From contig URJQ01000050.1 of assembly GCA_900548195.1 (NCBI GenBank), positions 1 through 20,091 on the forward strand: DNA of 20,091 nt, in the 5' to 3' direction. Positions 1-7,993 of the stretch are shown here, in pieces (positions within the stretch are counted from its first letter, which is position 1; every line of letters starts with the position of its first letter). The translations under genes were made by a program, and so were the position numbers. Origin of the DNA: an uncultured Prevotella sp. (GTDB lineage Bacteria > Bacteroidota > Bacteroidia > Bacteroidales > Bacteroidaceae). The notes below the pieces were generated by a model. That model saw only the letters and a list, made by a program, of their open reading frames with translations, did no database searches and was not told the DNA's origin.

Positions 1-71
1 TGAGAAAAAGTTAAGGCACATGAAAAATATATTAAAAATAAACGCAATAAAACTTTTTTTTAAGTAGATGG

Positions 72-79
72 TAAATTTG
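72..79 (+). promoter_or_regulatory. Possible -7 element upstream of pth
   Basis: TAAATTTG matches the Bacteroidota -7 consensus TANNTTTG and lies about 40 bases before the first pth codons. No TTTG is seen 19-21 bases upstream, so only half of the expected promoter is present. The surrounding 1-114 stretch is very AT-rich and holds no gene I can recognise. Confidence 0.3.
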
Positions 80-114
80 TTGCCATTTTATTTTTTTATT
101 TCAGTTTTTTTTAG

Positions 115-669
115 TACCTTATAGTAGGTCTTGGCAATCCTGGACCTGAATATCACGAGACAAGACATAATGCCGGATGGATGGTAGTAGATAGTTTCGT
201 GAACGATCAGAATGCTACGTTTGCAGACAAGAGATACGGCTACGTAGCGGAAACAAGCGTAAAGGGACGTAAAGTCTTCGTCCTGAAGCCTACAACATAT
301 ATGAATCTCAGTGGCAATGCCGTGAGATACTGGCTTGAAAAGGAAAATATCCCAACCGAGAACCTACTCGTTATCGTGGACGATCTTGCGCTTCCACTGG
401 GCAAAATGCGCCTTAGAGCTTCTGGAAGCAATGGCGGTCATAACGGTCTTGGCCATATCCAACAACTCATAGGACAGAAATACGCCCGCCTTCGTATGGG
501 TATCGGCAGTGAGTTCTCGCAGGGTCACCAGGTGGATTGGGTACTGGGCAAGTTCAGCGAGGAAGACAAGAAAACCCTTAATCCTTGCATAAATACAGCC
601 TGCGACATCATCAAGAGTTTCATCCTTGCTGGAGTCAACATCACAATGAACCAATACAACAAGAAATAA
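115..669 (+). CDS. pth: Peptidyl-tRNA hydrolase (Pth), no canonical start codon
   Basis: Pth cleaves the ester bond of peptidyl-tRNAs released by stalled ribosomes and recycles the tRNA in the cytoplasm. Seen: the family N-terminus YLIVGLGNPGPEY reads in frame from 115, with the conserved Asn codon at 136-138 and the catalytic-His motif ETRHNAG (His codon 166-168), followed by KPTTYMNLSGNAV and the VIVDDLALPLGK...GGHNGLGHI region. The first in-frame ATG is at 181, which would discard both the Asn and the His, so it cannot give a normal enzyme. An in-frame TAG at 112-114 directly precedes the Tyr codon, and no ATG, GTG or TTG lies between it and 181. Either the start was mutated, the sequence is in error, or a non-standard start is used. 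The rest of the reading frame is intact. The S4-domain gene follows after one base, so the two are probably co-transcribed. Confidence 0.85.
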   Translation, partial: YLIVGLGNPGPEYHETRHNAGWMVVDSFVNDQNATFADKRYGYVAETSVKGRKVFVLKPTTYMNLSGNAVRYWLEKENIPTENLLVIVDDLALPLGKMRLRASGSNGGHNGLGHIQQLIGQKYARLRMGIGSEFSQGHQVDWVLGKFSEEDKKTLNPCINTACDIIKSFILAGVNITMNQYNKK

Positions 670-670
670 A

Positions 671-1108
671 ATGGCAAATCCAGAGCAAAATTCCGCAAGA
701 ATAGACAAATGGCTTTGGGCTGCTCGCATATTCAAGACCAGGAGTATTGCCGCTGATGCCTGCAAGAACGGCAGGGTGACAAAGAATGGCGTCAATGTGA
801 AACCGAGTCATGTGATAAAGGTGGGCGAGACTATCAGCGTCAAAAAGCCACCTATTACGTATTCATTTAAGATACTGAAAGCTATAGAAAACCGAGTAGG
901 AGCAAAGCTTTTGCCTGAAATCTATGAGAACGTGACGGAGGCAAAGCAGTACGAACTCCTTGAGATGTCCCGCATCAGCGGATTCATAGATCGTGCAAGA
1001 GGCACAGGTCGCCCTACCAAAAAGGACCGAAGAGCGATGGATGCCTTTATCGACCCTGCTCTTTTCGGCTTCGATGAAGACGACTTTGAAGATGAGGATG
1101 ACGATTAA
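671..1108 (+). CDS. S4-domain RNA-binding protein (Hsp15/HslR-like)
   Basis: A 145-residue cytoplasmic protein. The S4 fold occupies about residues 10-57, opening with RIDKWLWAARIFKTRS, the hallmark of the Hsp15/HslR family, and continuing through the NGRVTKNG turn. The family binds 50S subunits carrying nascent peptidyl-tRNA in E. coli and helps recycle them; that role is assumed here, not shown. This fits its position one base after pth, which acts on the same class of substrate. The middle is basic (RGTGRPTKKDRR), and the last 15 residues are almost purely acidic (DEDDFEDEDDD), a low-complexity tail. The ATG at 671 is the natural start. No terminator is seen in the 17 bases separating it from the convergent protease gene. 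Confidence 0.88.
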   Translation: MANPEQNSARIDKWLWAARIFKTRSIAADACKNGRVTKNGVNVKPSHVIKVGETISVKKPPITYSFKILKAIENRVGAKLLPEIYENVTEAKQYELLEMSRISGFIDRARGTGRPTKKDRRAMDAFIDPALFGFDEDDFEDEDDD

Positions 1109-1125
1109 GAGCTATCATCCTCCAA

Positions 1126-3249
1126 TCAGCGAATTATCTTTTTGACACTTCCATATTCATCAACGGCAAGAAACAATCCACGTTTTCCCTCAACGGACTG
1201 GAGTTTTCTGCCGTTGATGTCGTAATAAGACCTTTTTTTCTCATGCTTTATTGCATTATCAAAGGCGACATCCGTAATTCCAGTATATTCGGAAAGAACG
1301 TATGAAAGTCCTGCTTTTGCATTGATTTCTCCCCACCCCATTCTATTATTCGGATAGTCAACACCTTCCTCACGACGAGACGTTTTGGCTATAACGTCCA
1401 GAATTTGAGTAGGAGTTAGAGTAGGACAAGCTTCAAGCCAAAGCGCAATGACGCCAGTAACAACAGGTGCAGACATAGAAGTACCACTGGCTACTGTCCA
1501 CGCATACGTCCTTCCATCGTGCTGAAACCTCTCGATGTCAGGGCTGCCAGCCGCCTCTTCAGGTCTGCTTTCGAGGTAATAACTGCTCATTGCAGATATT
1601 ACATTCTCGCCTGGAGCAACCACATCAGGCTTGGTAAAGCCCTGAATTGTGGGTCCCATACTGCTAAATCCAGACCTCTTATCATTGGTCAGAAAACCAA
1701 ATTCTATAGGATTTCCTCGGAAATCACTCAGTGTTCGCGGATAAGAAGTGGAACCAACACAGATTACATTCTTTGTGGAAGCCGGGAAAATGATATTATG
1801 TCCAGGCACGGCAGCAACGGATTGAGGACATAAAGTCTTGTTTGCAAAGAGTTCGCCAACGACAGAATGCGCCTCAATATCAACGTTTTTACCCTCCAAT
1901 GTTAGCATTATTGGGACGTCATATCCTAAACGTCCGCCACCAACACGGTCAAGATAGAACTCAATACCCCACTCCTGCGGATTCAGTCCAGAAGGATAAA
2001 TGCACAAAGTGAGAGCATACTTGCTATTGTTGACTGTAATAGTGTCTAAACGCATCTGATCCTGCGCTTTTAGAACCTCGTCAAAAGAGTATGTCCGTTG
2101 CTCGTTCTGCCCAGAAGAAGTGAAAAAGTCAAGAGTAAAAGCGAACTCATCATCCGAACGCATGAAGATAGTATTACTTCCTCCCCATGCTTTTATAAAC
2201 GTAGAAACACTTTGATCGTAAGATGATTTCTTGAGATAAGTATTGTTTGAGCCATCATTTCCAGCAGAGGCGCAAAGGATTCTGCCAGGTCCCAGAAGCT
2301 TTTCAACGGTTTCGTAATACATAGTTTCGCCATAGAAATCTTCATAACGTCCCTCACTGAAATTGATTACACAAGGCTTACCCTGGCTTTCTGCATAGTC
2401 GAAGATATACTTAAAACCGAGAATATCCATTGCATCGGTATGTAAATCCTGGTCTTCTTCGTCAATAACCTCATGATTATCACCACTTAAATTACACACT
2501 AAGCACAGGTCTGCATCAGGAGCAATGCCAACATAAGAACTGGAATAACTACCGTTCCATCCACTTCCAGCGGCAATGGCAGAGGTATGTGTGCCATGAA
2601 AATCAAATCTATAATCTGCTGTTCGCTTATAATCGAGAAGGCTTTCTTCATCTACGAACTGCCTTCCTACAACCAAAGTTCCATCGTTATCATCTCTCTT
2701 TGCCGTTTGATCCCAAAGAGCCTTAATACGATAACGCTGTCCATCAACCGACCAGAAAGTGGGATGTGTAAGGTCAAAACAAATATCCTCCACTCCCACG
2801 ATTACGTTTCTACCAGTATATCCACTGAATGTCAAGATGTTACCATCAAGAGATTCACCATTTACTTCACGAGAATTTGAAATGATACGAGTAGTGTCAA
2901 GAGCCAAATGTGACATTCTTCCAGCCTCTATCCTTTTGATTTCTGGCAAGATAGAAAGAGCATTGAGATTACGCAACGGAATTTTCACGATGTGAATATC
3001 ATCAAAAGACGCAAGAATAACGCAATCACTCGAAGTCAAAGCGTTGACATCATTAGTTCTGACGAATGCCACGAGAGCTTTATCCTTATGCTTTTCAGTT
3101 TTGTTTCCCTTTGCTCTCCACTCCTTATCATACTGTCTCGATGCCACTTTCCTGACGAAAGGCGACATCTTGTTAAAGTCCGGCTTTTGAGAAAAAGCGG
3201 AAAGAAGAGGCAGTATATATAATAATAAGGTGAAGAAGAAACGTCTCAT
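1126..3249 (-). CDS. Secreted S8-family (subtilisin-like) serine protease
   Basis: A 707-residue exported peptidase. Residues 1-20 form a signal peptide ending LLSAFS. About residues 25-135 precede the catalytic domain and may act as a propeptide. The triad is visible: Asp155 in VGVEDICFDLTHP, His218 in HGTHTSAIAAG and Ser591 in SGTSMSAPVVTG, with oxyanion Asn331 in SAGNDG. About 160 residues between Asn331 and the VICVGS strand near residue 495 exceed a minimal subtilisin and suggest an inserted domain. The C-terminus (about 656-707; TGITDV, YYDINGRKLQ, GLFLAVDEYG) resembles the short tails common on exported Prevotella proteins. The Asp motif is atypical, with EDICF where VIDTGI is usual. 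The start lies 13 bases after the hemolysin III stop, so the two are probably one transcript. The substrate cannot be told. Confidence 0.9.
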   Translation of the reverse strand: MRRFFFTLLLYILPLLSAFSQKPDFNKMSPFVRKVASRQYDKEWRAKGNKTEKHKDKALVAFVRTNDVNALTSSDCVILASFDDIHIVKIPLRNLNALSILPEIKRIEAGRMSHLALDTTRIISNSREVNGESLDGNILTFSGYTGRNVIVGVEDICFDLTHPTFWSVDGQRYRIKALWDQTAKRDDNDGTLVVGRQFVDEESLLDYKRTADYRFDFHGTHTSAIAAGSGWNGSYSSSYVGIAPDADLCLVCNLSGDNHEVIDEEDQDLHTDAMDILGFKYIFDYAESQGKPCVINFSEGRYEDFYGETMYYETVEKLLGPGRILCASAGNDGSNNTYLKKSSYDQSVSTFIKAWGGSNTIFMRSDDEFAFTLDFFTSSGQNEQRTYSFDEVLKAQDQMRLDTITVNNSKYALTLCIYPSGLNPQEWGIEFYLDRVGGGRLGYDVPIMLTLEGKNVDIEAHSVVGELFANKTLCPQSVAAVPGHNIIFPASTKNVICVGSTSYPRTLSDFRGNPIEFGFLTNDKRSGFSSMGPTIQGFTKPDVVAPGENVISAMSSYYLESRPEEAAGSPDIERFQHDGRTYAWTVASGTSMSAPVVTGVIALWLEACPTLTPTQILDVIAKTSRREEGVDYPNNRMGWGEINAKAGLSYVLSEYTGITDVAFDNAIKHEKKRSYYDINGRKLQSVEGKRGLFLAVDEYGSVKKIIR

Positions 3250-3262
3250 AGGCTACAATTCT

Positions 3263-3892
3263 CTAAGCCAAAAGGATGGAAAGTACAGTACCCCAATGCG
3301 CCATTGCGCCGAGAAGCACGAATACATGCCAGATAGCGTGATAATGCTTCTTGGAATCATGCGCAAAGAAATATGTGCCAGACGTATAAAACACACCCTC
3401 AAGCAAGAGGAGAAGCATAGAGAGTGTGGAGAGACGCTCCATCACTTCAGGGATGATGAAGAGCACACTCCAACCCATAATGAGGTAGATAGCGAGCGAA
3501 AGACGCGGATATTTTCCCATGGCAAAAACCTTATAGAAAATTCCGCCTATCACTGTTGCCCATTGAAATCCAAAGACCAACCATCCTAACCAGCCACCAA
3601 CGACTCCAATACATATTGAAGTATAAGAGCAAGCTATCATTACATAGATGCTAATATGGTCGAGCTTGCGCAATACCTGCTTGGCGAAACCAGGATGCAC
3701 CCAGTGATAAATAGTACTGGCGAGGAACATGAGGAACATTCCACAAATAAAGAATATCACTCCAAATGCCATCTGCCATCCTATTTCCACTGCAGGCCAG
3801 ACGAGCCAAATGGAAGAAAGTGCGAAAAGCGCACCAAACAAATGGGTCCATGTGTTGCCCAATTCTGCTTTCAAAGGAAGTATCTTGCTCAT
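3263..3892 (-). CDS. Hemolysin III / PAQR-family membrane protein
   Basis: A 209-residue integral inner-membrane protein with about seven hydrophobic segments. Conserved PAQR/HlyIII residues are present: Ser59 and His63 in STIYHW, Asp78-His79 in KLDHISIY, and the C-terminal histidines His185, His189 and His199 in HYHAIWHV...MAHW, which form the proposed metal site. The name comes from a Bacillus cereus protein reported as haemolytic; in most bacteria the role is uncertain, and lipid- or membrane-homeostasis functions have been proposed. It should not be read as proof of a toxin. It is the first gene of a probable two-gene transcript with the protease. A -7 element and a leader hairpin lie upstream (4045 to 3989). 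Confidence 0.9.
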   Translation of the reverse strand: MSKILPLKAELGNTWTHLFGALFALSSIWLVWPAVEIGWQMAFGVIFFICGMFLMFLASTIYHWVHPGFAKQVLRKLDHISIYVMIACSYTSICIGVVGGWLGWLVFGFQWATVIGGIFYKVFAMGKYPRLSLAIYLIMGWSVLFIIPEVMERLSTLSMLLLLLEGVFYTSGTYFFAHDSKKHYHAIWHVFVLLGAMAHWGTVLSILLA

Positions 3893-3988
3893 TGTTTCTA
3901 CATTTTTGTTCAGAATACACGATTACTACCATGACCCATAATAATATATCCTGAAAGATTGTTTTTATCACTTTTTATTTAGAACAAC

Positions 3989-4021
3989 TAAAAGCCTAAC
4001 ACATAAGCATTTAGGCTTTTA
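3989..4021 (-). terminator. Strong hairpin between the PAP2 gene and the hemolysin III gene
   Basis: Arms AAAAGCCTAA (3990-3999) and TTAGGCTTTT (4011-4020) are perfectly complementary, and an outer T-A pair gives an 11-bp stem with an 11-base loop. It starts 66 bases past the PAP2 stop on the minus strand, so it could terminate the barrel/PAP2 transcript. On the plus strand the second arm runs into TTTTATCTTCATTTT, a fair uridine tract; on the minus strand the tract is only the TTTT at the base of the stem. A -7 element lies between the PAP2 stop and this hairpin, so it may instead sit in the hemolysin III leader. Confidence 0.55.
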
Positions 4022-4037
4022 TCTTCATTTTCGTGTG

Positions 4038-4045
4038 CAAAGATA
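4038..4045 (-). promoter_or_regulatory. Probable -7 element for the hemolysin III/protease transcript
   Basis: On the minus strand the sequence reads TATCTTTG, an exact TANNTTTG match. No good TTTG is found at the expected distance upstream; TTTA near 4062-4065 is the closest. A start near 4031 would give a leader of about 140 bases that includes the hairpin at 3989-4021. Confidence 0.4.
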
Positions 4046-4086
4046 AGAAAGTTATTCCGATTAAAGAAATAAAATAGTATAAAAAA

Positions 4087-4713
4087 TCAAAAAACAATTG
4101 TCCCTGCCACTCCAAATTCATTATTATTGGCCATCGGACACATTACTACGTCCACGCTTTGCTGATCAGAGGAGTGAATGAAGTCTTGATTATTACGCTT
4201 TAATTTCTTGTTTTTCTTCTTATCCAAGTACTTATGCCACAATGGAAGAAGGGCAAAACTGAGCTCTGACGAAGCAAATCCGATTGCAGCACCCGCAAGC
4301 ACATCATGCGTATAATGATGCTTCCCTGTCACTCGAAGTGTAGCCGTGGCAGTAGCGACAGCATAACCTGCCACGCTAATCCAAGGCGAGATATGTCCAT
4401 ATTCATGCCTTAGCATATTCGCTCCAAGGAAAGCTCTGGCAGCGTGGCCAGAGGGAAAAGACTTGCAATCCGAACCATCAGGTCTGCGTTCTGACAAAAG
4501 ATGCTTCAGAGTTCCAGTGATTCCGTAAGTCAAACCGATAGAAGTCACGGCGACAAAGAGGCGGTCTTGCATGGAATATTTGGTCTCCACCTTTGACGTT
4601 GAGAGCATTACTCTGGAAACCAGAGGTACATATTGCAAATAATCCTCCACCTGCGCATGAGCGCAAATGGAGGATATAATTATCATTATGCTTATGAGGA
4701 ATCTTTTATTCAT
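4087..4713 (-). CDS. Periplasmic PAP2-family phosphatase
   Basis: A 208-residue exported acid-phosphatase-fold enzyme. All three PAP2 motifs are present: KX6RP as Lys70-HLLSERRP, PSGH at 87-90 (SFPSGHAARAF), and the third motif as Arg127...His133...Asp137 (LRVTGKHHYTHD). The family removes phosphate from lipid substrates such as phosphatidic acid, undecaprenyl pyrophosphate or lipid A; which one applies here cannot be told. Residues 1-20 form a signal peptide ending CAHAQ. I chose the ATG at 4713 because it begins MNKRFLISIM; the reading frame could extend four codons to a TTG at 4725, directly after the previous stop. There is one short hydrophobic stretch near the middle rather than the six-helix membrane layout of BacA/PgpB-like members. 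It follows the outer-membrane barrel gene by 12 bases, so they are likely co-expressed. Confidence 0.88.
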   Translation of the reverse strand: MNKRFLISIMIIISSICAHAQVEDYLQYVPLVSRVMLSTSKVETKYSMQDRLFVAVTSIGLTYGITGTLKHLLSERRPDGSDCKSFPSGHAARAFLGANMLRHEYGHISPWISVAGYAVATATATLRVTGKHHYTHDVLAGAAIGFASSELSFALLPLWHKYLDKKKNKKLKRNNQDFIHSSDQQSVDVVMCPMANNNEFGVAGTIVF

Positions 4714-4725
4714 ATTGCTGAGCAA

Positions 4726-7707
4726 TTAGAAAGGACCGCCGAAGCCACCGTGGAAACCACCATAGCCACCGCCACGCTGACCGTTTCTGCCACCGCGAGG
4801 ACCGCCTCCAGGAGGGCCGTCAAAGCCGCCACGTCCACCTTCACGCTGTGCTCTGCGAGCTTCTTTGCCTCCGAAGGCATTGATACGGTAGGTCACTTTC
4901 AGCATTGCGTAGGAGTTGATACTGTTGTACCATGTATCATTGCGGGAGTAAGCGCTGATGGCACGGGAGAAATTGCTCTGATTCTTTAGGATATCATAGA
5001 ACTGCAATGAGACTGTAAGCGGACGACCACGGAGGAATGACTGTGAAATCTGAGCGTTCCAGATGAACTCATTGGTGTTCATTGAAGCGTCATTATATCC
5101 TCTGCGGCAGTTTTCATTGATGTTCGTGGTGAGTGAAGTGCCCCAAGGAGCTGTGATATTGACATTCAGGCCATAGCTATACTGCCATGTATCGAGGTCA
5201 CTATTGCTCTGAAGTTTGTTTCGAGCATGAGTATAAGTGAAGCTTCCGTTAGGTTCCACCTCAAGCCAGTCGTTACGATAGCTAAATGACAGACGCTCAC
5301 CAATGGATGTATTATTGGTAGAGTTCTTCTGCGGACCGACAGCATTCTGGAGTGTAAGATAACCTACATCATGATTATAATTGATATCAGTCATCGTATT
5401 GATGTTCCAATTACCGAGGGTATCAATAGAAGTGTTAAACATGAATCCGCCACCCATATTCCATTTTCCGTTGATATTCTCAGGTCGAGTGGTTCTTCCA
5501 CCTGTTTTCTCATCGTAAGTCACCATGTTTGAGATGCTGTTACGAGTAGTGCTGAAGTTCATGTGTGCCATCCATGACTGCATACGCTCCTGACGATAAC
5601 CATTGTAGAAGAGTCGGAAATTGTTGGTAAAGGCAGGCTTCAGTCCAGGATTACCTTTGGAAATGTTCAGAGGGTCTGAGTTATCGGTAATATCCAGCAA
5701 CTGGCTGATGCTCGGCTGGGAAGTATTAGCACGGTAATTGATACGTAATTGGCTCACCTTGGAGAACTTATAACGGAACTCAAGTGTAGGAGTAAAGTTG
5801 GTCACAGTGCGGGTTGTGTCTGCCGAAACGCCCTGATAATCCTGAACATAGTGAGTTTTCTGAGGCTGAACCTGCACACCTACATTGAAATTATATTTCT
5901 CGCGGATGAAGCGAAGCATCACTTCTGCAACGTGTGTATAAGTGGAGTATTCAGAGAAACGGCTGAGATCCTTGTCGAGATAGTCTCCGAGCGGATTGAC
6001 ATTATTGCGGTTGAGGAAATCCATCCATCCGCGATAGACCATCTCCTGGTCGGTCATATTGCCGAGACGGCTGAAATCATACGTATCGCGATCGCTCTTG
6101 CTGTAAGAGTACTGATACTGATAGCGGAACTGGAGGAAGGTAGCACGTGCAATAGGCTCAGAGTAAGTAGCTTGCAACTTATAGTTCCAGTTCTTTGCAG
6201 GAGCCGTATTGTATCTGTTTGTCTGGTAAGTGGAATCCAGTCCAGCGGCTGTCTGCACCTGATAGAGATGCACGTCAGCAGCACTAAGGCTGTTGCTTTC
6301 GCCTTCAGAGAAGCCTCCATCTACACGCAGCGTGATGTTACGTCCGAGGTTATTGAGCTTTCTGTTAAACTGGAGCATACCATTACCATTCTTTGACTTA
6401 CTGTAAGAGAGTGAACGGTTAGTACGTCCATTGACATTGATGCGCTCACCATTGGCATCGAGCACGTCATTGATTTTATCATTCTCAAGAGGGTCGATGG
6501 TGTAAAGGTAAGGATCCTCATTGTAAGTGCCGGAAAGGCTGCTGGAAAGTCCGTCGTTGGTAGAGTAACTGTATGATGGACGGAACATGATGTTCGTGAG
6601 AGTGTCAGGTTTCCATTCCAGTCTGCCGCCGAAAGAGACGGAATTTCCGCGAGAATAGTTGCGGTTAATACTGTTGGAGAAAGATCCCGTAGTGGCTACA
6701 AAGTTCTCTGAAGATGATTTGCTGAAAGCGTCACCGTCAGAATGGCGCCACATGAGTCCGAAGTCAAAGTTGAGTTTGTCCTTGTCGTAATTGACATTGA
6801 AAGCACCGTCCTTTGAAGCATTCAGTCCGTTGCGGTTGCCTCCGAATCCACGACGACCGCCTCCAGGGAAGCCCATATCATTGGTGTTGTTTGCACCGCC
6901 AAAGCCCATAAAGCGCAATCCGTCCTGAGTGTACATACCCATCAATCGCTCAGCGTAACGGTCGTGGTTGCCATAGCTACCGTCAAAATTGAACATATAT
7001 CCCTTGTTCATGCCAGGCTTGATTCCGAAGTCGAGCACAGTGGACTCCTCACCGTCATCAATACCTGTCACGCGTGCGAGGTCACTCTTCTCGTCATACG
7101 CGCGAATCTTATCTACAATGGATGTAGGCAGGTTTTTCAGGGCTGTCTTTGTGTCTCCTGACATAAACTCCTTACCATCCACCTTAATCTTCTTTACAGA
7201 CTTTCCATTGATGGTGATATTACCATCATCATCCACTTGTGCTCCTGGAATCTTCTTTACCAGTTCCTCAATAACGGAACCTTCTGCAGTGCGATAAGCC
7301 GAAGCATTATATACAAAGGTGTCTTCCTTGACAGTCACTTTTGACGCAATACCATTTGCCACGACTTCTTTCAGAAGCACAGCATCTACCGAGAGATTCA
7401 CCTTGCCGAGAGCTATATCTTTATTGTCAGCGATGGTAAGGTTTTTCTCATAAATCTTATATCCTATATTGGTCATCTTAAGGATATATTTTCCATTCTT
7501 AGGAGCTTTCAGAGAGAACTTACCATCTGCGTCAGTCACTGCGCCTGTTACGTAAGAACTGTCTGATTTCAAGAGTTGTACGGTCGTTTGCATCAAGGCT
7601 TCCTTTGACTCCTTATCTAAGACCGTTCCAGTGATGACCCTATTCTGTGCCATCATCATTACCGAACCCATTACGAGTGCGATCAATGTGAGTAATGATT
7701 TTCTCAT
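4726..7707 (-). CDS. Outer-membrane beta-barrel protein (OMP_b-brl_3, TonB-receptor-like)
   Basis: A 993-residue outer-membrane protein. A signal peptide covers residues 1-20 (MMMA then QNRV). About 22-105 is a carboxypeptidase-regulatory-like beta-sandwich (ITGTVLDKES, TDADGKFSLKAP). About 110-230 resembles a receptor plug (VIEELVKKIPGAQVDDDGN, KALKNLP-type segment, IRAYDEKSDLARVTG). From about 235 to 945 the alternating aromatic/polar pattern is that of a large beta-barrel. This architecture matches the family annotated as outer membrane beta-barrel protein. I see no clear TonB box and no SusD partner nearby, so it is not a typical SusC transporter. Odd features are a Gly/Arg/Asn-rich stretch at 269-294 and a 48-residue Gly/Arg-rich tail (946-993) ending GGPF, beyond the last recognisable strand (LKVTYRINAF). 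Ligand unknown. The PAP2 gene follows after 12 bases. No convincing promoter was found upstream. Confidence 0.87.
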   Translation of the reverse strand: MRKSLLTLIALVMGSVMMMAQNRVITGTVLDKESKEALMQTTVQLLKSDSSYVTGAVTDADGKFSLKAPKNGKYILKMTNIGYKIYEKNLTIADNKDIALGKVNLSVDAVLLKEVVANGIASKVTVKEDTFVYNASAYRTAEGSVIEELVKKIPGAQVDDDGNITINGKSVKKIKVDGKEFMSGDTKTALKNLPTSIVDKIRAYDEKSDLARVTGIDDGEESTVLDFGIKPGMNKGYMFNFDGSYGNHDRYAERLMGMYTQDGLRFMGFGGANNTNDMGFPGGGRRGFGGNRNGLNASKDGAFNVNYDKDKLNFDFGLMWRHSDGDAFSKSSSENFVATTGSFSNSINRNYSRGNSVSFGGRLEWKPDTLTNIMFRPSYSYSTNDGLSSSLSGTYNEDPYLYTIDPLENDKINDVLDANGERINVNGRTNRSLSYSKSKNGNGMLQFNRKLNNLGRNITLRVDGGFSEGESNSLSAADVHLYQVQTAAGLDSTYQTNRYNTAPAKNWNYKLQATYSEPIARATFLQFRYQYQYSYSKSDRDTYDFSRLGNMTDQEMVYRGWMDFLNRNNVNPLGDYLDKDLSRFSEYSTYTHVAEVMLRFIREKYNFNVGVQVQPQKTHYVQDYQGVSADTTRTVTNFTPTLEFRYKFSKVSQLRINYRANTSQPSISQLLDITDNSDPLNISKGNPGLKPAFTNNFRLFYNGYRQERMQSWMAHMNFSTTRNSISNMVTYDEKTGGRTTRPENINGKWNMGGGFMFNTSIDTLGNWNINTMTDINYNHDVGYLTLQNAVGPQKNSTNNTSIGERLSFSYRNDWLEVEPNGSFTYTHARNKLQSNSDLDTWQYSYGLNVNITAPWGTSLTTNINENCRRGYNDASMNTNEFIWNAQISQSFLRGRPLTVSLQFYDILKNQSNFSRAISAYSRNDTWYNSINSYAMLKVTYRINAFGGKEARRAQREGGRGGFDGPPGGGPRGGRNGQRGGGYGGFHGGFGGPF

Positions 7708-7993
7708 CTGTCGTTATAGTTATGTTTTAATTGTTGTCATATTTCATCTACTTTTTCTCTTTCACACAATATAATAACGAATAAAAATGAAAAAAGTTTA
7801 GAATCGCCCAATCATTTTTTTCGATTTCAAAAGCAATAAAAAAACTACGTCTGCGCATTTCTACAATATTTTAACATTTATTTTTGAAGAAAAATAATCT
7901 GGCTTGAAATACACGATTCTCGCTATTTTGGGAATTACCTATAAATCAGCAAATTACAAAAATCGAGATTTGAAAAGATAATTTTCATGCAGA

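Noticed and set aside
20..67. A 15-codon frame (MKNILKINAIKLFFK) preceded by AAGG, near the left edge.
   Set aside because: Too short and AT-rich to support as a gene; no family resemblance, and such frames arise by chance in this composition.
364..795. A 143-codon minus-strand frame across pth and the S4 gene.
   Set aside because: It is a shadow of two well-identified plus-strand genes and resembles no known protein.
3263..3892. Reading hemolysin III as a virulence toxin.
   Set aside because: The family is widespread in harmless bacteria and its PAQR motifs point to a membrane protein of uncertain role.
5749..6396. A 215-codon plus-strand frame inside the barrel gene.
   Set aside because: Antisense shadow of a gene with a clear signal peptide and barrel layout.
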